Shown piece after piece: positions 11,787-23,824 of a DNA stretch of 64,000 nucleotides. Source of the stretch: Saururus chinensis (Eukaryota; Streptophyta; Magnoliopsida; Piperales; Saururaceae); assembly GCA_035235625.1 (NCBI GenBank), contig CP141141.1:5322968-5386967 (forward strand), given 5' to 3'. The position numbers were made by a program, and so were the translations under genes. Each line of letters starts with the position of its first letter. Within the stretch, counting starts at the first letter, position 1. Under the pieces are notes generated by a model, which worked only from the letters and a program-made list of their open reading frames with translations, searched no databases and was not told where the DNA came from.

Positions 11787-13699
11787 TTGCCTGTATTAGA
11801 ACAAAAGCTTCTTACTGAGGAATTGCCGGTCTGTGAAGTCGTTTCCCTGTGAATACGATTGTGTGAGGGTTTTACACGATATAAAACCCCAAACCCTGAC
11901 CAAGGGTATTTATGTCCAAAAATTTCTATATATCGTATAAGTCCGAGTTTGATGACATTTTTTTGGGAAATTTAGGGGATATGAAATATTGTCTTCTTCG
12001 GCTAGGCAATTTGAAAAAACTCTTACTGGTACTATGCAATGAGTTATTTGACACTCCGTACATAAAAAATGATAGATCCGTACATAAAAAATGATAGATC
12101 CGTACATAAAAAATGATAGATCATGGCCCAAGATTTCTTTTGTACAAAGCCTCACTTTCACTTATAACAACATCCCATGAATTTTCTTATAACTTTTTCC
12201 CCACTAGATAACTGTTTTTGTTGGCAATTCATTACTATCTACTCCCTTGTCACATTTTAATGGTTTTATTTGGATAAATAGTAGTTATTTTTTAATGTTG
12301 AAACCTACATATAAAAGAATAAAAATTAGTTTATGGGTCACTTTCTTAAGTGCCTAGCCACTTATAGAAAACCAAATGGACTTATTTATATGATAAATTC
12401 TTTTGACAAATAGAACATACGACACACTATAAGCAGTGGGCTTTTACACTAATATTTGGGCCACAGCAGCTTGTGTAGCAGAGAGGGAGATAGAGGGACA
12501 ACTATTTGTATAAGTCCGGGCTCATATATAACTATATGAATTGAGGCATCATGCACTATCATATTTTGATTCTATGACGCAAATTATTCAAGAGGTGGGC
12601 AAATTTAAATTACCCACTTACCTCTTAATAAGCACCATTAGATCGAAATCCAGCTCTTTGCAATTGCTGAACTCACGTGCCAGGGCTTATGTTAACTTTT
12701 CCCCAAAAAAGAATTTTCAACATCTAATATATTTAAGGCCCCCATCCTTCCATAAGAGATCCACCTACACTAGTCATGAAAAATACAAAGCCCAACGGGT
12801 ATATCTTTATTAACTGGGCCGCTCATAGCGCGAGAAGGCTCATCCTACTTACCACGTGATCAACTGGTTCTTGAAATGGGCATATTCTACCTCATCGCAA
12901 TGGCACTTCAAGTTAAAAAAAAAAAAACGTCATCTCCATGATAAATTAAGGGAAACTCCTCTCAACTCATTAGGTTTGTTAGATACTTATCAGCAGTTGA
13001 ACCGGCTTATAGGATTCTTAACTTCCGGGCAGCCCTTCCAATAAATGGAAGGGATTCTAGAGAAGCCGAAGCAAAAACCAGCCCGGAGCTGAAGCAAAGA
13101 TTAACCTAAATCAGCAGAGATTAATTATATTGTATTCATAAAGAATAACTTTTATTGAGTGGTAAAATTTACATCTAAGAAATGGGAAAATAAGCTTATG
13201 ATTTTTTTTAAAATATCAAATTACTTAAATTAAGCAAAATAAAGTTATTAATATAGAATAAACTTTTCTGCCAAATGAAGCTATTAGCATATAAGAGAAT
13301 GCAGATAGAGAGAGCAGATAATTGCCATTACTATGCGGCTTTCTAATGTAATTAAACATGCGAATGTTTGGAGAAGAACAAAGATCATTCGTGTTTGGAC
13401 TCCATTCACCTTCTTCCTGCTTGTAAGTCTCTGTACCATTTTCATATTGCCTACAATTCTTTAATTTTTTCGTCCATGATGTAGGTTCTCCACTACGTCC
13501 TCCAATGTTTTAACCACACATTCCAATCAACATTCAGCGGAGGAAAGCCTGCAAAATTAGGCCATTTCACATCAACGTAGACAGAGGAGATAGTGGAGGA
13601 CCGGTCTTGAGACCCATGGAATCTTCTTATTTGGAAATTCACCTAACGTGAAATGTTGGTTTGATTCCCCTTGTATATATTATACTAATGTAGTCTTAT
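11787..13699. other. Non-coding stretch between element A and the gypsy element
   Basis: No gene seen. It holds a 3 x 22-bp tandem repeat (12056-12121). At about 12510-12705 a segment starts with AAGTCCGGGCTCATATATAA and ends with GGCTTATGTTAACTTTTCCC; these ends match the foldback family at 55483-55664. The element A terminus must lie somewhere here or just left, but I found no terminal inverted repeat. Confidence 0.5.
12056..12121. repeat. Perfect 22-bp tandem repeat, 3 copies
   Basis: Three identical head-to-tail units, each beginning CCGTACATAAAAAATG. The lack of divergence points to recent slippage. Confidence 0.97.
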
Positions 13700-14322
13700 T
13701 GATGTAAATAAGTTAGTCTTCAACTATATGGAGCAATGGGCTTGTATAAAGAAAAGGCACCATTTTTTGTTGAGTAATCAAACGGCAGTTATGGGTGATT
13801 AATCAATCAAGTGATTGATCAGGTTATTGAAGCGATTGATTAGTACTATGCACAATGCCGTATAAAATTAAGCTATGACAATTGATTGGCCTAGACAATG
13901 ATCAATCGCTACGAACGGTGTCAAGTTTTATTTTGGATAAGAATTTGATTCAAAATTAATTTTTTTCAAGTCTTTTACTTTGTTAAGAGTCTTTATTTTG
14001 TGTTATCTTGATTATTAAAAGATTTTTTAGTTTATTTTCCTTGTTTTTAATTGGTTAGTCCTAAAGTAGTTAAAGATTAGTTTCATTTATTTACAATTAT
14101 GCTATTAGGGCTTATATAAAAATTTGGCTCTTTCGTGAAAACTATAGTACTACATTTTTCTAAAATATTGAAGAAGAAAAAGAAGAGAGTACTTCTTTCA
14201 CTATTGTTTTCCCTCTATTCTTTGTGAATTTTCTTTTGAAGTTCGTGAGAGAGGAAGGTTGTATGTGCCTATAGTTAAATTCGTCAAACATTGTTCATCC
14301 CATGAAACCCATTCCTGCATCA
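13700..14322 (+). repeat. 5' LTR of the gypsy element
   Basis: Starts TGATGTAAATAAG and ends CTGCATCA. It contains tandem GATTGATCA-type motifs near 13800-13910. A TATATAAA-like stretch near 14115 could be the promoter TATA box. TTGGTAG follows directly, where the primer-binding site (TGGTATCAGAGC type) is expected; it is degenerate. Confidence 0.92.
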
Positions 14323-14329
14323 GTTGGTA

Positions 14330-15355
14330 GCCCTACGTAATGTCTAACATGCCGCCCCGATGCCATAGAGGGCATATTTCAGGAACTGATAAGATCAATG
14401 ATCGCAATGAAGTAGAAAGGTTGTTGCAACATGCTGAATAGCTGACGCTTCAAATGGCTGATTTGATGGTCATCATTGCTCGCTAAAACCCCAACTTGGT
14501 TCAACCCATTAACCAAGTTAAAGATGATGAGTTATAGGTTGATGTTGAAGGCGAAAATTCTTTCGCCAATGCTACCATCATGGTGACAAGGTGGTAGATC
14601 AATTGTCTCACCGCAAGGCCAATCAACATAGGTGATTCCCGCCACAAGATCTAAGGAGACTAGAGGCTATGTGCCCCTTAGACGAGATGATTATGGCGAA
14701 TCGGCACTGATAGACCGGTTTAAAGATTGGCATCCCTTAATTTTATGGGGGAATGCAACCCAAGGAATTCCTAGATTGGGTTGCTAATATAGAAGACATC
14801 CTCGATTTCAAGGAGATTCCAGAGGACAAGAGTGTTCATTTGGTGGCAACTCGCTTTCAAGATTAAGAAACTGCATGGTGGCAATAAATTAAATCCACAT
14901 GTGCGCACTAAGGCAAGCCAAAGATCATTGAATAAGAAAAGTTGAACAAACATAGAAGGTAAGACTTTTTACCCTATAACTTTGCCTAAGTGGTGTATCA
15001 GCAATTACAAGACTTGTGGTAAGGGTCAAAGTTGGTGGATGAATATATTAAGGAATTCTATCAATTGATACACCGTAATGACTTAGTTGAATCAGATGAA
15101 TAATTTATGTCTCGTTATATTTAAGGTATGCATCAAAACCTTAAAGGGACCTTGAATTTGTTTAACATTTTTTGCTTGTTTGAGGTGTACTCTAGAATGC
15201 TTTACTTAGAGAAGCAGCAAGGCCCTATTAACCGCTGCTTTGGGACAATTGATGGCATTGTACCTTAAGGCACTAAAAATGCCACTAAGACCTTTACAAG
15301 TGCTGGTCCAAAGTGCGTTAAATGTGAAGAATTGGGTCATAGAGCAGCGAATTGT
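14330..15355 (+). pseudogene. gag remnant of the gypsy element
   Basis: Pieces in several frames match plant gypsy capsid proteins: the ATAWWQ-like region around 14850-14890, SLNKKS and the LPKW region after it, then ADEYIKEFYQL- and GMHQNLKGTLNLF-like segments around 15040-15160. A zinc knuckle follows at 15314-15355, reading CVKCEELGHRAANC with CX2CX4HX4C spacing intact. Gag forms the particle and the knuckle binds RNA. Numerous stops and frameshifts rule out function. Confidence 0.85.
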
Positions 15356-15469
15356 CCTCGAAATAACCAAAATAGTAAAGTATAATTCACTGAATATGAT
15401 AAGTTTGATAATATTGATTTTGATTGCACTAATCCTATATATGATAAGGAAGAACCAAAAGAAGAAATA

Positions 15470-16420
<951 letters not shown>

Positions 16421-17725
16421 AGTTGTGAACATCCTAAGGGTTTATCATTGCGGTCCACGTGCTAGTAGGATAGGTTTTAATTATATTATTGTGTACTAAG
16501 GGCATTTAGGTCAATAGGTTAGTTAGGGTATTAATAGTTTGATTAATTAAGTTAATGGGCCTTAGGTGCCTGTTAATGAGCCTACTTAGTTAGTCTATTT
16601 AAGTGTAAGGGCTATGCCTTAATTTGGATTAGTGAATGAATTATCTCTTGTCTAATTATCCTCTCTTCTCCCTTGCCTCTCCCTACTGTCCGGCGGCCAT
16701 GCCACTCCTTCCCCCCTTTCCCAGCCATCCTACGCCTCTCCCTTCCCACTACCAAGCTGCTCAACTCTTGTGGACACTAGTCCACAACATTGATATCAGA
16801 GCAATCGATTCCTGGAATCATCGCCTTCACTCAATCAACCAGTCTGCAACAACAAATCCCCCACCACTCTTGTCGGTTCTACCCAGCCCATCCCAACCTC
16901 TCACCCACTGGACATGAGGGGTGCTAGCGCAATCAGAAGAAAGGCTCTGAAGGAGAGGAAACCTCAAGGAGTCAAAGCTCTACATCCTAACCTACTCTTA
17001 CATCCAACTGCTACTTTCGCATGGGCAAGCTACTACATCACAATCAACCAAGAGGAAGCAAAAAGGAGATACGACCATGAGGAGCATGAAAAGGGTACTA
17101 CCTTCGTGCTATTCCAAACTTGCAACTCTTTGTCCTGGCCAGCCTGCGCTCCACCCTGACTGGCTTGTGCTCTGCCTTCCGCCAGAACCCCGGTCGCCTT
17201 CTTCTCCCCACCTGATCAACTCCACCCCCGAGCAGAGTTGTCCCGATGCATAGTCCGTACCGGTGCACCTGCCTCGCGGCGATCCCCACTGGTTCATTCC
17301 CTTGCAGTCATAGCCCTTCTGGTGGAGCAGCTCTTGTTCGGGCCGGAGTACAAGGTAAAGGACACGTTCCTAAGGGTCTATCATTGGGGTCCACATGCTA
17401 GTAGGATAGGTTTTAATTATATTATTGTGTAATAAGGGCATTTGGGTCAGTAGATTAATTAGGGTATTAATGGTTTTCTTAATTAAGTTAATGGGCCTTA
17501 GGTGCATGTTAGTGAGCTCACTTAGTTAGTCTATTTAAGTGTAAGGGCTATGCCCTAATTTGGATTAGTGAATGAATTATCTCTTGTCTAATTATCCTCT
17601 CTTCTCCCCTGCCTCTCCCTCCTATCTAGCGGCCATGCCGCTCCCTCCCCCCTTTCCCGGCCATCCTGTGCCACTCCCTTCCCACTACCGGGCTGCTCAA
17701 CCGTTGTGGACACTGGTCCACAACA
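16421..17725 (+). mobile_element. Nested non-autonomous LTR element 1 (TRIM/LARD type)
   Basis: A 5' LTR at 16421-16789 and 3' LTR at about 17357-17725 share the same sequence, both ending in GGACACTRGTCCACAACA. Directly after the 5' LTR, TGATATCAGAGC (16791-16802) is a tRNA-iMet primer-binding site with one mismatch to the common plant form. The internal region is only about 570 bp and has no gag or pol. A segment at 16914-17159 is open (81 codons) but not recognised. It interrupts RT of the gypsy host between MPKNDGS and NTIKYYF. A short piece of host RT is missing at the junction and no target duplication is visible, so a small deletion accompanied or followed insertion. Confidence 0.88.
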
Positions 17726-19640
17726 CTATCAAATACTATTTTTCTGTACCTCATCTTGATGATTTTCTTGATCAGTTAAGCGGTGTTTCTATATTTAGTA
17801 AGATGGATTTGGAAAGTAGTTGTAGGGATGAGTGGAAAATAGTCTTCAAGACAAAAGAAGGTTTATATTAGTGGTTGGTTATGTTTTTTGTTTATCAAAT
17901 GCCCCTAGCACATTCATGAGGATAATTAAATAGGCTCTTTGACCGTTTATTGGCATCTTTACAGTAGTTTATTTTGATAATATACTTATTTATAGCTTTG
18001 ATATTGATTTTCACTTACAACATTTACGGGATATTTTAGTTGTTTTTCGTAGAGAGAGACTTTTTGCAACTTTCAAGAAATGTTCTTTCATCCTAGATTC
18101 TTTACTCTTTCTTTGGTATGTTATCTCAAAAGATAGAATAGTTGTGGATGAGACTAAGGTCGATGCGGTTAAGCAAAGCTAAAGGCTACTAATATACATC
18201 AAGTACGGAGTTTCCCTAGGTTAGCTTCATTTGATTGGAGATGTATTCCTCATTTTAGTACTATTATGGCTCCAATTACTAATTCTATTAAGTTAGGATC
18301 TTTTGTTTGGAATGATGAAGATGGATATGCTTTAGTTCTTATTAAAGAAAATTTTATTTTAGCATTTATATTAGTCTTACCTAACTTTGCCAAGCCTTTT
18401 GAGTTGCATTATGATGTCTCAAAGGTTGGTATTGGGGCTGTTTTAAGCCAAGAGGGTCATCCAATTACTTATTTCAGTGAGAAATTATTAGAAGCCCGAG
18501 GAAGGTACAATTCTTATGATGTTGAGTTTTTTATTGTTGTCTAAGTTCTTTGACATTGGTGGTATTGTTTGATTCATGTAGAATTTATTCTTTATTCTTA
18601 TTATTCTATTCTCAAGCATATTAATAGCCAAGAGAAATTGTCTGCTACACATGCACAATAGATATCATATTTGCAGGATTTTATATTTGTGCTTAATCAT
18701 AAGTTTGGAGTTCAAAACAAAGTTGTGAGTTGTCAACATGTTTGCTTACTAGTATGTGTACTCAAGTGTTAGGGTTTCATTCATTCCAGAATTATTGTTT
18801 GTTGACCCTTTCTTCTCAAAGGTTTTGTCTGACCTTGAGGAAGGAAAGAAGTCAGATTATCTGTTGCGTGATGGTTTTTTTTAATAACATTCAATTATGT
18901 GTTCCCACTTGTAGCCTGCGCTTGAAGATCATTAAGGAATTGTATAATGAGGGTTATATGGGAAGAGATAAGACTTTTCAACTTGTTTTTTCTTCTTATT
19001 TTTGGCCATCTATACTCAAGGAGGTGTATAGATTTGTTAAGAGGTGTCATATATGTCATCTTACTAAAAGAACATCCACGAATGTCGAGTTATATATGTT
19101 TTTGTCTATCCCTACTCATTAATGGTCTAACATAAGTATAGACTTTATTCTTGGATTACCCCTGCTCTTAGAGGAATGAATGTTATTCATGTAATTGTTG
19201 ACAGGTTTTCAAAGATGGTCCATTTTATTGCTTACAAGAAGACCAATAATGCATCTCATGTTGTATTAAGATTCTTTCTGTAGGTATATCACTTACATAG
19301 TGTACCATTATCTATTGTCTCTACATAGATACTCGATTTTAAGTCATTTATGACATTCTTTGTAGAAGTTGACACATACTTCTCATAATTTTAGTAGTGC
19401 TTATCATCCAAACTGATAAACAAACAGAGGCAGTCAATAGATATATAAGAAATTTATTAAGAAGTTTGGTTGGTGCAAATGCTAAATTCTGGGATCAACA
19501 GCTATATAAAACTAAGTTTGCTTATAATCGCAATGTGAATCAAAGCATTGGCTTTAGCCCTTCCACTATTGTTTTGTGGCTTTAACACTCTCCTTTGGAT
19601 TTGGCTCCTATTCTATATGTGAAGAGCTTACATGGATATG
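17726..19640 (+). pseudogene. RT, RNase H and integrase of the gypsy element (pol, part 2)
   Basis: RT resumes with LDDFLDQLSGVSIFSKMDL and DEWKIVFKTKEGLY (17750-17870). The active-site YxDD region near 17960 is corrupted. RNase H lies at 18360-18545: FELHYDVSKVGIGAVLSQEG then FSEKLLEARGRYNSYDVEF. The integrase zinc-binding region is at 18900-19090 (GRDKTFQLV, YFWPSI, CHICHLTKR). The core follows at 19120-19580 in shifting frames (DFILGLPLLL, then NRYIRNLLRSLVGANAKFWDQ). The last piece is split at 19640 by nested element 2. Confidence 0.9.
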
Positions 19641-22368
19641 TGTTGTGGACCGATGTCCACAACGGCCTGGCAGCTGCAGTAGGGGAAGGGAACAATGCAA
19701 GATGGCCGGGAAAGGGAAGAAGGTGCGGCATGGCCACCATGAAGGAGGGAGAGGCAAAGAGGAAAGGGGAGAGACAAGAGACTCAATAATTCATTCACCA
19801 ACTCCAATTAGGACAAACTAGTGTGCTCACTAACAGGTGCCTAAGGCCCATTAACTTAATTAAAAGAAAACCATTAATAAACCTAATTAACCTCTTGACC
19901 TAAATGCCCTTATTAAATAATAACATAATTAAAACCTATCCCACTAGCACATGGGCCTGAGTGATAGAACCTTAGAACGTTCACAATATTCTACCACGCT
20001 TCTCTTACACATCACCTCATCCCTGAGGTGGCCCTAAACTACAAGCATCGAGCTCACAATAGTTCCACTATGAACAGCTGGTCAGGACCGGATAATGCGT
20101 CAGCTAGCTGAGCAATATCGAAAAAAATGTAAAAATTGGCCTGGTGAGACAAGATTTTTGTAGCTTCAGATTCAATAATCATCGTCTGGTGCAAAACATC
20201 CATGGAAAGGTTGAGATAGCATGGGACAGGGTAAGTTCTGGAATAGGCGATCAACACTGAGATAAGAGAAGATCACGACATTTCTGGGGCCATCCAACCA
20301 ATAGCCGAAGCCGCATATATCTCACAACCAAGATTTTCTACCCCAAATGTTAATCTCCTAGAGTGCATGCTGAGATTTGAATGGAGGAGGAGCCAATTAT
20401 CCACCCTTAAATCCCCAGAAAAAATCTTCCCAGTGAATTCCAACCAGAGATAGCAGAACCACATGACAAGGAAATTTCCCTAAGACTAGGGCAATCTCCA
20501 TTAAGCAATTCATATCCCATCCTAGTTGCCATTCCACGGGAAGGAATGCATGATTTAGGGAAATCCCATGCACATCCCTCTGCAATTCGAAAACCTTGCA
20601 CATGCGCCTAAGTCGACTGACATTGTCGCAGTTGAATATCCCAAACTCTACCAAATATAGCTCACCAGAAAAGGGGTTTGCAACTGGCCTGACTCATGCT
20701 TCGGGTTTTGGCAGAACGGCTTGAGGTGGTTTATCATTTCAATAGAGAGAAGCTCTGCAGTTGCTAAACAGGGCAACAATTGCAAACCAGGGCCAAAATC
20801 TTTGGCATGCTCACGGATATACTCGCTCATGCGATGAATTGGGTAACCAAGAACAGTGCTATGAATGGCAGCATTGAATGGGTAGCAGAAGTTAGGCCAG
20901 CATCTTCTAATGCAAACTCTGCAATCAAAGTTGGCCAACTTGGAACTAGCTGCAATTCTCCCCAAATCTACACTGGCTAGACCAGATTCGATTTTGCTGG
21001 CTGATGCCGATTTCTTTGCAACTATCCCGCTAAGGAAGCTCCCCGGGGCTGGAAGCATGATTTGGGTGAGATTCGCAGCAGCGTGAACCTGCTGGCTTGC
21101 TAGTGATTTGGGTGCAACAAAAGCGTGCAATGATTCCAGGGCAGGAGGACGGGAGTATCCCATGAAATTACAATTAACCAAAGGAAAAAACTTGATATGG
21201 AGCAACAAATTTCCCAAAATTTTCTACGATGGAAAGTAGCCATAGAAAGATCTAAAACAGAAATTCAAACCAGTTTGCTCGGACAGAGGAAAGACTGACC
21301 CAAAAAGAGTGGAAGGCAGGGACTGCTACCTTGCATGACCAAACGGTGCTGGCATCTAGCCAGGGATCTGAATTGTATTGGGTGTGGAGGATAATCCATG
21401 TGGAGGAGGTATGGGCAGAGCATTAGTGCCTGGCTGTCAACTGTAAAAATTGTGCCCTGTGCATGATGGTGGGTCAAGTGTGTGTAGCAACAGAACCTCT
21501 ACATGAATGGTGGTGGAATTGACTTGGTTCTTCTTTGGGCCTCCTCGCTCCGACTTCAAACTTTTGTTAATTGCTAGATTGATGCGGTTGGAAGCTGCCC
21601 ATGAAGAGGAAGATGAGGTGGTACATGTCCCTGATGAAGGAGTGGAAGTGGCAGCCTTCCGAGGTGAAGGAGTAACGCCAACTCAAATGGGTTTCCAAGG
21701 TGGAGCAGAGACATTGCAAACATGTCCCTTTTGTTTTCTTCTATGTTGCCGGAATGGATTTCTATTGCAATGAAAGGTCATTCATTTGACTTGTTACATC
21801 TTCTTCTTCCATGCAAATGACGGTGGAGGTGTTAGGTCAGCTTGAGGTAGCACCTTGGCTGGCGTGGACACTGTCATACCTCTTTGAAGCTCCTTGACCA
21901 AAGTTGAAAGCTCTGCACATATATCCAAGATGGAAAACACGTGAGGATACCAATGTTGCCGGGAAGCATCAACATGGAACGTTGGGCTTCGATACCAATG
22001 TTGTGGAACGGTGTCCACAATGGCCTGGCAGCCAGAGTAGGGGAAGGGAGTGGTGCAAGATAGCCGGGAAAGGGAAAAGGGTGCGGCATGACCGCCATGA
22101 AGGAGGGAGAGGCAGAGAAGAAAGGGGAGAGACAAGATACTCAATAATTCATTCACTAACTCCAATTAGGGCATAGCCCTTATATTTAAATAAACAAACT
22201 AGTGGGCTCACTAACAGGTGCCTAAGGCCCATTAACTTAATTAAAAAAAACTACTAATAAACATAATTAACCTATTAACCTAAATGCCCTTATTAAATAA
22301 TAACATAATTAAAACCTATCCCACTAGCACGTGGGCCCCAGTGATAGACCCTTAGGACGTTCACAACA
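19641..22368 (-). mobile_element. Nested non-autonomous LTR element 2, same family as element 1, inverted
   Basis: On the minus strand, the 5' LTR is 22368-21999 and the 3' LTR is 19988-19641. Both are the same LTR as element 1 in reverse (TGTTGTGAACG start, CCACAACA end). Left of the 5' LTR, minus-strand TTGGTATCGAAGCCC is a primer-binding site near-match. The 3' LTR lacks about 20 bases present in the 5' LTR. Flanks ATATG and TCATG share only ATG, so the target duplication is doubtful. The 2-kb interior has no recognisable gag or pol. The longest open frame, 21217-20648 minus (189 codons), is unrecognised and has no transposon motif; it might be a captured host fragment. Integrase sequence of the host resumes at 22369. 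Confidence 0.88.
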
Positions 22369-22745
22369 TCATGTTAAAGATTTTGTCTCACACTTGCAAG
22401 ATATTCACTCTTACACTCTTTAGAAGTTGTAGGTATCTACTCACAAATATAAAGCGGTTGGAGATTTAAAAAGAAGACATATGGACTTTAATGTTGGTAA
22501 TTTTGTAAGGGGTGTTTTGACTAAGGACATATTTTAGTTGGGAAGTACAATAAATTATCTGCAAGGAAGATTGGACCTTTGGAGATTATTCAGAAAATTA
22601 ACTCTATTATTTAACGTCTTAAACTTCCTAGCCATATTCTTAATTTTGAAGTTTTCAATGTCAAACATCTCATTCCTTACCTTAGAGATTCTTGATATGA
22701 TAATTCTTTGAATGCGATGGTGAATTCTTTCAAACCAAAGGAGGA
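22369..22745 (+). pseudogene. Integrase C-terminus and polypurine tract of the gypsy element
   Basis: Translated pieces include KDFVSHLQDIH, LQVSTHKYKAVGDLKRRHMDF, KIGPLEIIQKIN and LKLPSHI...FNVKHLIPYLRDS, typical of gypsy integrase tails. AAACCAAAGGAGGA at about 22732-22745 is the polypurine tract and sits directly before the 3' LTR. Confidence 0.88.
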
Positions 22746-23381
22746 TGATATAAATCAATTAGCCTTAAACTACATGAAGAAATGAGATCATACAAAGAAA
22801 AGACACAATTTTCTATTGAGCAATCAATTAGCAGTTATGGGCGATTGATCAATCGAACAAGCGATTGATCGGGCCATTGAAGCGATCAAAAGATCGATAG
22901 GGCTATTGAACCAATCGATCAGCACTCTTAGTGACCCCATGTAAAATTAAGCCAAAAACTATGGTTATCGATAACTGTCTATGATAGCGAGACGGTTTCA
23001 ATTTTCGTTTTGAATAAGAATTTGATTTGAAATTGATTTATTTCAAGTTTTTTGCTTTCCCATAAGTCTTTATTTTGTATTATCTTAATTATATAATGAT
23101 TTTTTACTTTAGTTTCCTTATTTTTAATTAGTCATTAGATATCAGATTCATTTATTTATAATTATGTCATTAAGACCTTTATAAAAACTTGGCTCTTTTA
23201 TGGAAGTCATAGTTTTGCATTTTTTTGAAATATTGAAGAAGAAGATAGTACTTCTTTCTCTATTATTTTCTCTCTATTTTATGTAAATTTTCTATTAAAG
23301 TTCACAAGAAAGAAAGGTTGTGAGCACTTATAGCCAAATTCATTGAACGTCATTCATCCCATCAGGCCCATCCATGCATCA
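22746..23381 (+). repeat. 3' LTR of the gypsy element
   Basis: Colinear with 13700-14322, starting TGATATAAATC directly after the polypurine tract and ending ATGCATCA. An extra GATCGATAGGGCTATTGAA-type unit makes it slightly longer than the 5' copy. Confidence 0.92.
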
Positions 23382-23565
23382 CTTTTTCAAGGAATCAGCC
23401 ATATATCAATTGCTCCTAAATTTCCTCCCTCCAAAAGTTTTTCGTGCCTAATATTTAAAGCAAGACACTCTGTTAAAAAAATATGCATGCACGAAAACAT
23501 GTTAATATGATGGGAAGTGGAAGAAAAGCTCAAATATGTTATTCAAATTTATTAAAAAACATATA

Positions 23566-23824
23566 TACCCTCCATCTTGAAATAAGTGTCCAATTTAAAA
23601 ATATATATACTTAAGGCTCGTGACTTGGTGGTGATCTTTGGCTTAGTCCTTAGTCCGTAGGTAAAGAGTTATGAGTTGTTGCATATATATGGCATGACTT
23701 ATGTTAATTTCGAAATGAATAGCCATTCATCTGGAAAAGTTAGTATGTGAAAAATCCTTCAAAATGTTCAATTGGATTACTACAGCAGGACAAAACAAAT
23801 TCAATATTACAAAATGAGGGAGTA
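23566..23824. mobile_element. Stowaway-like MITE, possibly with internal insertion
   Basis: Ends TACCCTCCATCTTGAAATAA and TTACAAAATGAGGGAGTA are imperfect inverted repeats of the CTCCCTCCGT type flanked by TA. The middle, about 200 bp, is longer than usual for a Stowaway and does not look like one, so it may be inserted DNA. Confidence 0.55.

Noticed and set aside
16636..16917. 93-codon open frame with Pro/Ser-rich sequence, repeated at 17572-17871
   Set aside because: Both lie in the LTRs of nested element 1 and are the same non-coding LTR sequence read twice.
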